DNA of 11,563 nt from Candidatus Methanomethylicia archaeon (GTDB lineage: Archaea; Thermoproteota; Methanomethylicia; CALHIW01), in contig CALHIW010000024.1 of the NCBI GenBank assembly GCA_938030905.1, forward strand, positions 1-11,563, given 5' to 3'. Below the pieces are notes generated by a model, which did no database searches, was not told the origin of the DNA, and was given only the letters and a program-made list of their open reading frames with translations. Position numbers and translations under genes: made by a program. Of this stretch, positions 6,958 to 11,563 are shown piece by piece (the first letter of the stretch is position 1; the number at the start of each line of letters is the position of its first letter).

Positions 6958-9314
6958 TAAGATGTCACCTTTACAAATTCACTTCCGATAGGCCCTATTT
7001 TACTGATTCTATCTACAAAGTTCGTAATGATTTTAGCTAACTTACCTCCCTCAGAAGCACTTACACCGGTTATTTCAACTCTATCTGGATTAACTCCATA
7101 TTTCCCTAATAGCTCTTTTAATGACTTTATTCTTCTATTTGCTTTAACTCTACCTGTCCTGTAGTGGCAGTCTTGCTCCATACATCCAATAATTAGAACA
7201 CCATCAGCTCCCATTTTAAGAGCCCAAATCACATGTTTGGGACTAACTCTACCTGAACATTCAACTCTAACTGTTCTAATATTTGTTGGATATGGTATCT
7301 TATTGACTCCTGCATTATCTGCAGCCGCATAACCACACCATCTACATAGGAATCCTATAATTAATGGATGGTCTTTCCTCTCCTTAAATACTGCTTTAAG
7401 CATTGAGTATATTTGTTCATCAGATGGTTTTTTAGGTGATTTCACTGCTCCTACTGGACATGCAGCTATACATGCACCACATCCAGTACATGCAATTTCA
7501 TTAACTAATACCCCTTTAGATGTTAGTTTTAAAGCTTTATAGTCACATGCCTGTACACATAATCCACACTTTAAACATTTACCTCTATCCACTTCAGGTG
7601 CAATAACCTCTACCTCCACTTCACCGGAGTATAGGAATTGAGCTGCTTTACTTGCTGCTAATCCTGCTTGAAGAGTAGATTCAGTAATGTCTTTAGGCCC
7701 ACTGCATGCTCCAGCTAGATATACACCACCTATAAAAGTATCTGATGGCTTAAGTTTAGGATGGTACTCTGTAAAGAAGCCATACTCATCTAGCTGTAAT
7801 CCTAGCATGTTTGCAAGCTTCCTATTATCTGGGTCTGGATCCATACCTATACTTAAAACTACCAAGTCGAATAGTTCCTTCTTAACCTTTCCCTCTAAGG
7901 TATCCTCATAAATAAGCCTTAACCTTCCGGATTTATCCTTCTCTACACTACTTATCCTCCCCCTTACAAATTTTATTCCTGCTTCAAGTGCTCTTTTATA
8001 TGTTTCCTCATGCATTTTACCTGAAGCTCTAATATCAGTATAGAAGACTGTTATGTCTATTTCTGGATTGATTATTTTTGTTTCAAGAGCATGCTTTATC
8101 GTATACATACAGCATACCTTACTGCAATATGGTCTACCTAGTCTTTCACTTCTACTACCTACACATAGTATAAATGCCATTTTTCCCACTCCACCATTAT
8201 CTGATGGCTTAACTATTCTACCCTTTGTAGGCCCATTACAGTTAAGCATTCTATCATATTCTGCTCCTGTAATAACATCTAGAAATCTTCCATAGCCATA
8301 CTCCTCGATTTCTCTTGGATTATACGGTTTAAACCCTGTTGCAACAATTATTGCTCCTACACTTAAAGTTATTTCCCTATCTGTATCTTTAAAGTTTACT
8401 GCTTTAGGATCACATACCCCACTACAGTTCATACATCCAATACAGCTTTCAATATCAATGTATGGTGCAATAGGTACTGTTTGGGGTTCTGGTTTAACCA
8501 TAGCTTTCCTTGTATTCAATCCATATTCATACTCGTTTGGAAGCTCTATTGGGCAAACCTCTAGGCACTTATTACATCCATTACATGTTGTTTCATCTAC
8601 ATATCTTGCCCTCCTCCTAATCTTCACCACATAGTCTCCAGGTATTCCTGAAACATCAACTACCTCGCTTAAAGTATATATCTTAATGTTTGGATGATTA
8701 TAAGCTTTGGAGAGTAATGGCCCTAAAATACATATACTACAGTCTAGTGTTGGAAATACCTTATCCCATTTAGCCATATGCCCACCTAGAAATCCTAACT
8801 TTTCAACTAGAAACACTTTAATACCGGTATCTGCTAGATTTAATGCTGCATTAATACCTGCTACACCACCACCTATAATGAGAACTGATCCTTCAATAGG
8901 TCTTCTAATAATGCTAATTGGATTAGCTTCTCTAACAGCTTCTAAAGCCATTAATATATGGTCTAGAGCTTTTAATGTAGCTTTACTTGGATTATACCAG
9001 TGAACCCAACTGGCTTGCTCCCTAATATTTGCTATTTCAATAAATCCTCTATTTAAACCGTATTTTTCAGCATTTTTCTTGAAGAGCTCTTCATGAAGGC
9101 TTGGAGTACATGCAGCTATAACAATTCTTGAGACCTCGTCTTTAGTTATTATCTCCCCCATTTTCTTTAATCCATCCTCACTACACCAATGCTCATTATC
9201 ATATACTAGGATGTCTCCATACATCCTCTTAACATCGCTTTTAAGCTTTTCAACATCTATAACACTTTTAATATTTGTACCACAATGACAGATTAGGCAT
9301 GCGGTTCTGCTCAT
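6954..9314 (-). CDS. hdrA: HdrA-like flavin/FeS subunit with C-terminal MvhD domain (heterodisulfide reductase type)
   Basis: This 786-residue fusion has the HdrA N-terminal cysteine domain (C6, C9, C11 in CLICHCGTN, with C44) and the conserved IANIREQASWVHW (93-106). The FAD-binding GGGVAGINAALNL spans 148-160, followed by GGHMAKWDKVFPTLDCSIC (177-195). An inserted ferredoxin pair lies at C244/247/250/254 and C291/294/297/301. CCMYTIKHAL is at 401-410. The second half of the FAD fold has GGVYLAGAC (529-537) and TESTLQAGLAAS. A C-terminal ferredoxin pair has C580/583/586/590 and C609/612/615/619. The MvhD domain (about 645-786) has C657/C660, C686 and C711/C716. HdrA carries the flavin that splits or joins electron pairs between ferredoxin and a second acceptor. 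MvhD is the usual docking and [2Fe-2S] unit for the electron donor enzyme. The fusion is known from HdrA2 of Methanosarcina and from QmoB; the Fwd neighbours favour the Hdr reading. ATG 9314 has GGTGA (9319-9323) overlapping the fwdB stop. HdrB and HdrC are not in the window. Confidence 0.93.
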   Translation of the reverse strand: MSRTACLICHCGTNIKSVIDVEKLKSDVKRMYGDILVYDNEHWCSEDGLKKMGEIITKDEVSRIVIAACTPSLHEELFKKNAEKYGLNRGFIEIANIREQASWVHWYNPSKATLKALDHILMALEAVREANPISIIRRPIEGSVLIIGGGVAGINAALNLADTGIKVFLVEKLGFLGGHMAKWDKVFPTLDCSICILGPLLSKAYNHPNIKIYTLSEVVDVSGIPGDYVVKIRRRARYVDETTCNGCNKCLEVCPIELPNEYEYGLNTRKAMVKPEPQTVPIAPYIDIESCIGCMNCSGVCDPKAVNFKDTDREITLSVGAIIVATGFKPYNPREIEEYGYGRFLDVITGAEYDRMLNCNGPTKGRIVKPSDNGGVGKMAFILCVGSRSERLGRPYCSKVCCMYTIKHALETKIINPEIDITVFYTDIRASGKMHEETYKRALEAGIKFVRGRISSVEKDKSGRLRLIYEDTLEGKVKKELFDLVVLSIGMDPDPDNRKLANMLGLQLDEYGFFTEYHPKLKPSDTFIGGVYLAGACSGPKDITESTLQAGLAASKAAQFLYSGEVEVEVIAPEVDRGKCLKCGLCVQACDYKALKLTSKGVLVNEIACTGCGACIAACPVGAVKSPKKPSDEQIYSMLKAVFKERKDHPLIIGFLCRWCGYAAADNAGVNKIPYPTNIRTVRVECSGRVSPKHVIWALKMGADGVLIIGCMEQDCHYRTGRVKANRRIKSLKELLGKYGVNPDRVEITGVSASEGGKLAKIITNFVDRISKIGPIGSEFVKVTSY

Positions 9315-9325
9315 TTAATCACCTA
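9315..9325 (-). promoter_or_regulatory. Shine-Dalgarno site of hdrA overlapping the fwdB stop codon
   Basis: On the minus strand GGTGA covers 9323-9319. Its first G is also the last base of the fwdB stop codon TAG (9325-9323), and 4 nt follow before the hdrA ATG. The overlap suggests the two genes are translated from one message with coupled translation. Confidence 0.6.
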
Positions 9326-10609
9326 CAAGTATTCTAGTAGCTTCCTAAGAAATTCCTCCTCATGAATTGTATTTTCCCCTCCATCTATGATTTTCCTTAG
9401 CTCAGTAGATACACCGTCTGAACGTATAACTTCTCCATTAGCTTCAACTCCTAGAATCGATAATGGAATTCTTACTAGACTTCTACTTGAAGCTATTGTT
9501 TCTCTATAATCCAATACTATTGTTTTGTTAAATGGTATTTTTCTTGAGGCACTTAATGGTAGATGTGTTGTAGGATCCGTTTTAACAAGGAGAGCTGCAT
9601 CAAATTCCTCTCTTAAAAGCCCTCCATAAGCACTTGTGGAAATAGGATTATACTCAACACTTCTATTACTAAACTTCAATGCATGACTATACTTATAGAG
9701 TTTATATGGGATTTTTGATGCTCCCATTGAGTTGATTCTTTCAGCTATTGGAGTTAATGTGATCTTTCTGCTAGCTCCTATTTTCCTTAGAATGTTTACA
9801 ATTGAGAGTAATGTATCGTTAACATTACCGTTAAGTATTAAGCCGTGACCTATGAAGAATGCAATATATCTTGCTCTTTTAACATCATTAATTAGAGGTA
9901 AAACAGCTCCCATGTACTTACTTGTCTTTAACGGTTTTCCATCATATATTCTATCTAGACTTTCAATAAGTTCAATATCTCCACCTAAATCGATTTTTAT
10001 CTGGTGTTGAGCAATCTTCATAGTCCAGCTATTCCTAACATCTACTACAGCAACAATCCTATTTTCCCTTCCAAGTGGAACACTACTTCCTCTAGGCATT
10101 ACTGAATATCTACTTGCATGTCTTAGATTAGTTTCAGCTGGATTTGCAGCCCAGAAAACTATCATATCTGCATTATCTAGTACATCTTCAAGGATGCCTA
10201 TTTCAATACCTTCACTAGCTATTAAAGGTATTGATGGCTGACATATACTTGGAGGTGTATCAAATACTCCATTAATTTTCTCTGCAATTTTTAATCCAAG
10301 CTCTATAGCTTTATTAGAGCATTCATCAAACCCATATATTAATGGCTTACTAGATGATGAAAGAATCTCAGCAGATTTCCTAATAGCTTCTTCAGGATCC
10401 ACGCTTTTCAACCCAATAGTGAATCCTCTTAATCTACTATCCATACTATATGTCTTAATTGCTTGATAGCCGTGACTGCATGCTCCCTTAACAACTTCTA
10501 CCTCTCCATTACTGATTTTAACAACTAGGTCATTACATAATAGGGAACATCCTGGACAAGTAACTCCTTCTAAAATAGTATTCTCCAAATAGCTTTCTAA
10601 CATATACAT
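9323..10609 (-). CDS. fwdB: FwdB/FmdB-like subunit (formylmethanofuran dehydrogenase, Mo/W-pterin catalytic subunit)
   Basis: The 428 residues match the usual FwdB length (about 430). N-terminal cysteines C18, C21, C25 and C44 form the [4Fe-4S] motif (TCPGCSLLC). C123 in TPPSICQPS aligns with the cysteine (or selenocysteine) that binds the tungsten or molybdenum. WAANPAETNLRHASRYSVMP (153-172) plus RGSSVPLGREN and VVDVRNSWT (188-196) are the FwdB hallmark (W-x-x-N-P, R-H-x-S-R-Y-S, P-R-G, GRE-R-x-x-V-VD-R). In FwdB the pterin metal centre catalyses CO2 to formate reduction before the formyl group is passed to methanofuran in FwdA. Here the residue after the metal-ligand cysteine is Gln124 in place of the usual His, and the region corresponding to the catalytic Arg reads PIAERINSMG. 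The true reaction is therefore uncertain. It is the first gene of the operon. The ATG at 10609 has no good Shine-Dalgarno site and a TATA box about 25 nt upstream, which suggests a leaderless message. Confidence 0.9.
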   Translation of the reverse strand: MYMLESYLENTILEGVTCPGCSLLCNDLVVKISNGEVEVVKGACSHGYQAIKTYSMDSRLRGFTIGLKSVDPEEAIRKSAEILSSSSKPLIYGFDECSNKAIELGLKIAEKINGVFDTPPSICQPSIPLIASEGIEIGILEDVLDNADMIVFWAANPAETNLRHASRYSVMPRGSSVPLGRENRIVAVVDVRNSWTMKIAQHQIKIDLGGDIELIESLDRIYDGKPLKTSKYMGAVLPLINDVKRARYIAFFIGHGLILNGNVNDTLLSIVNILRKIGASRKITLTPIAERINSMGASKIPYKLYKYSHALKFSNRSVEYNPISTSAYGGLLREEFDAALLVKTDPTTHLPLSASRKIPFNKTIVLDYRETIASSRSLVRIPLSILGVEANGEVIRSDGVSTELRKIIDGGENTIHEEEFLRKLLEYL

Positions 10610-10645
10610 ACCAATTAAATTTAATTAATATATTTTTCCAACATT
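10610..10645 (-). promoter_or_regulatory. Putative promoter of the fwdB-hdrA-fwdF operon, leaderless
   Basis: Read on the minus strand, AAAAATATATTAATTAA occupies 10637-10621. Its centre lies about 22-27 nt before the fwdB ATG at 10609, which is the TATA-to-start distance in archaea and would put the transcription start at or next to the ATG. Only TTGGT stands directly before the ATG, a poor Shine-Dalgarno match. A second ATG two codons in (10603) is possible. The box is seen; leaderless transcription is inferred. Confidence 0.5.
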
Positions 10646-11563
10646 AATCAATATAACGCTGTTTAGATAATATTTAAACCTTATGCTAAAAATGGGCTGC
10701 TTATTAACTTAAGTTGTCAACTACGTATACTTTCCCATTTAAATTTTATGGAGTTGAATGAAAGTTATAAATTTAAGCTAAGTATCTTTAAGGATTCCAC
10801 TTATTTGAATTAGTAGTTAGTGAATTTTACTTTGCTTTATTTGTATGGCTTATTTTCCATTGTTGATAGAGTACGGTGTTATGAGCTTTGAATACTTATA
10901 GATGTAGTAGTATTTGTGTAAGTTTATTATGATGTAATCCTTCCACATCAATTAGTTGTAGCTTAATTAAGAATGCTCTAATTCATATTTCATGTCTCTT
11001 AATGAATAATAGCTACTATCAACTAGATTAGAATTAACTGGCAATTACTTATACTGAGAAGAGTTTAAATTCAAGCATTGGTGTTACTTACCATGGTTTT
11101 CCTATATATCATCTAGTTACATCTTCAATGCTCTAATAAGTGTGGTTTGCGTAAATGTCCATATTAACCCTAATCTTGACCTCATTAAGCTCAGGGATGT
11201 AGTATGGAGAGTGGAAGAATATTCTTCCTGCATCTCCCAAAGAAATACTTAGTCTTCCTCTCCTATGGATTGCTGTATTGCCCATAATTAGGGTAAGCTT
11301 CTTTAGCATACATTAGTTTGTAGTGAGGACCCTTCATTTATCATGAAGAAATGCGAATTAGATCATTCCTATAATGAGGCTGACAGTCAAAATTAACGTG
11401 GAAAACTATTTTCATTACAGGCGTTTAGAAACTTAATTAACTCCACTTGCAATTTACAATCACTAAACTCACAAAACTCCATAAAGCTATAAAGCAATAG
11501 AACTTAAATATTTTGAAATACCTTAATTTTAAATTAATCATCAACCTAAATTAAGTCTCTATA
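10646..11563. other. Long AT-rich region without a convincing gene
   Basis: Over 900 bases upstream of the operon hold no intact ORF, tRNA, rRNA or CRISPR repeat that I can see. Short open pieces exist on the minus strand (11133-11312, listed separately, and about 29 codons beginning MEFCEFSDCKLQVELIKFL near 11483), which may be debris of a lost gene. Stops are dense on the plus strand. Confidence 0.5.
11133..11312 (-). pseudogene. Unrecognised short ORF or gene remnant
   Basis: A 59-codon open frame runs from ATG 11312 (MLKKLTLIMGNTAIHRRG) through RLSISLGDAGRIFFHSPYY and IPELNEVKIRVNMDIYANHTY to TAG 11133-11135. An in-frame continuation SIEDVTR follows that stop. The alternating hydrophobic pattern (SISLGDAGRIFF, EVKIRVNMDIYA) looks like beta strands of a real protein and not random sequence. 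I could not assign a family. A piece of an IS605-type TnpB barrel domain was considered, but no catalytic motif is present. No Shine-Dalgarno site or clear promoter precedes it. Confidence 0.25.

Noticed and set aside
6092..6991. Plus-strand ORFs rich in His, Thr and Pro (6092-6349 and 6689-6991)
   Set aside because: They lie antisense to the cysteine-rich polyferredoxin, whose repeated motifs give open complementary frames. The minus-strand reading has eight FeS motifs.
7687..9003. Plus-strand ORFs at 7687-7911, 8053-8295 and 8707-9003
   Set aside because: All lie inside the hdrA-like gene on the other strand and show no recognisable protein.
1..11563. CRISPR array, tRNA or rRNA gene
   Set aside because: No regularly spaced direct repeats, no cloverleaf-forming segment with T-loop signature and no rRNA-like stretch was found by eye.

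Overview
The window looks like a stretch of an AT-rich, probably thermophilic, non-model archaeal genome. Start sites have GGTGA-type Shine-Dalgarno sequences or an archaeal TATA box placed for leaderless transcription. The recognisable protein families (MttB-type methyltransferases, HdrA, and FwdB/FwdF of formylmethanofuran dehydrogenase) are typical of archaeal C1 metabolism. I cannot fix the lineage. A TACK-type methylotroph or another anaerobe with archaeal C1 enzymes fits, but no marker gene (mcr, rRNA) is present.

Left half (1-5457): a decaying MttB/transport island. It holds the N-terminal end of an MttB-family gene running off the left edge (minus strand), a worn transposase-like remnant, one intact MttB-family gene (1147-2571), and the remains of a peptide-type ABC transporter on the minus strand (permease 2778-3170, substrate-binding protein 3239-4262). 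A third, broken MttB-family gene (4263-5457, plus) follows. The binding-protein and third MttB remnants meet head to head, and each lacks its 5' end. This is what a single deletion across a divergent promoter would leave.

Right half (5650-10609, minus): a tight three-gene operon transcribed fwdB-like, hdrA-mvhD fusion, fwdF-like polyferredoxin. Spacing is 8 nt, then a 4-nt overlap. It codes for a molybdopterin/tungstopterin oxidoreductase subunit, a flavin and FeS electron-bifurcation-type subunit, and an eight-motif polyferredoxin wire. FwdA, FwdC, FwdD, HdrB and HdrC are absent here. The FwdB-like protein keeps the metal-ligand cysteine, but the usual neighbouring catalytic histidine is glutamine. 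The module may therefore be a standard CO2/formyl-methanofuran enzyme whose other subunits lie elsewhere, or a repurposed oxidoreductase.

Working model (inference): MttB proteins move methyl groups from methylated amines or related compounds to corrinoid proteins. The HdrA/Fwd-like module handles the redox end of C1 metabolism. The transporter next to the MttB genes may once have imported the substrate. The flanks (245-1143 and 10610-11563) contain no convincing intact gene.
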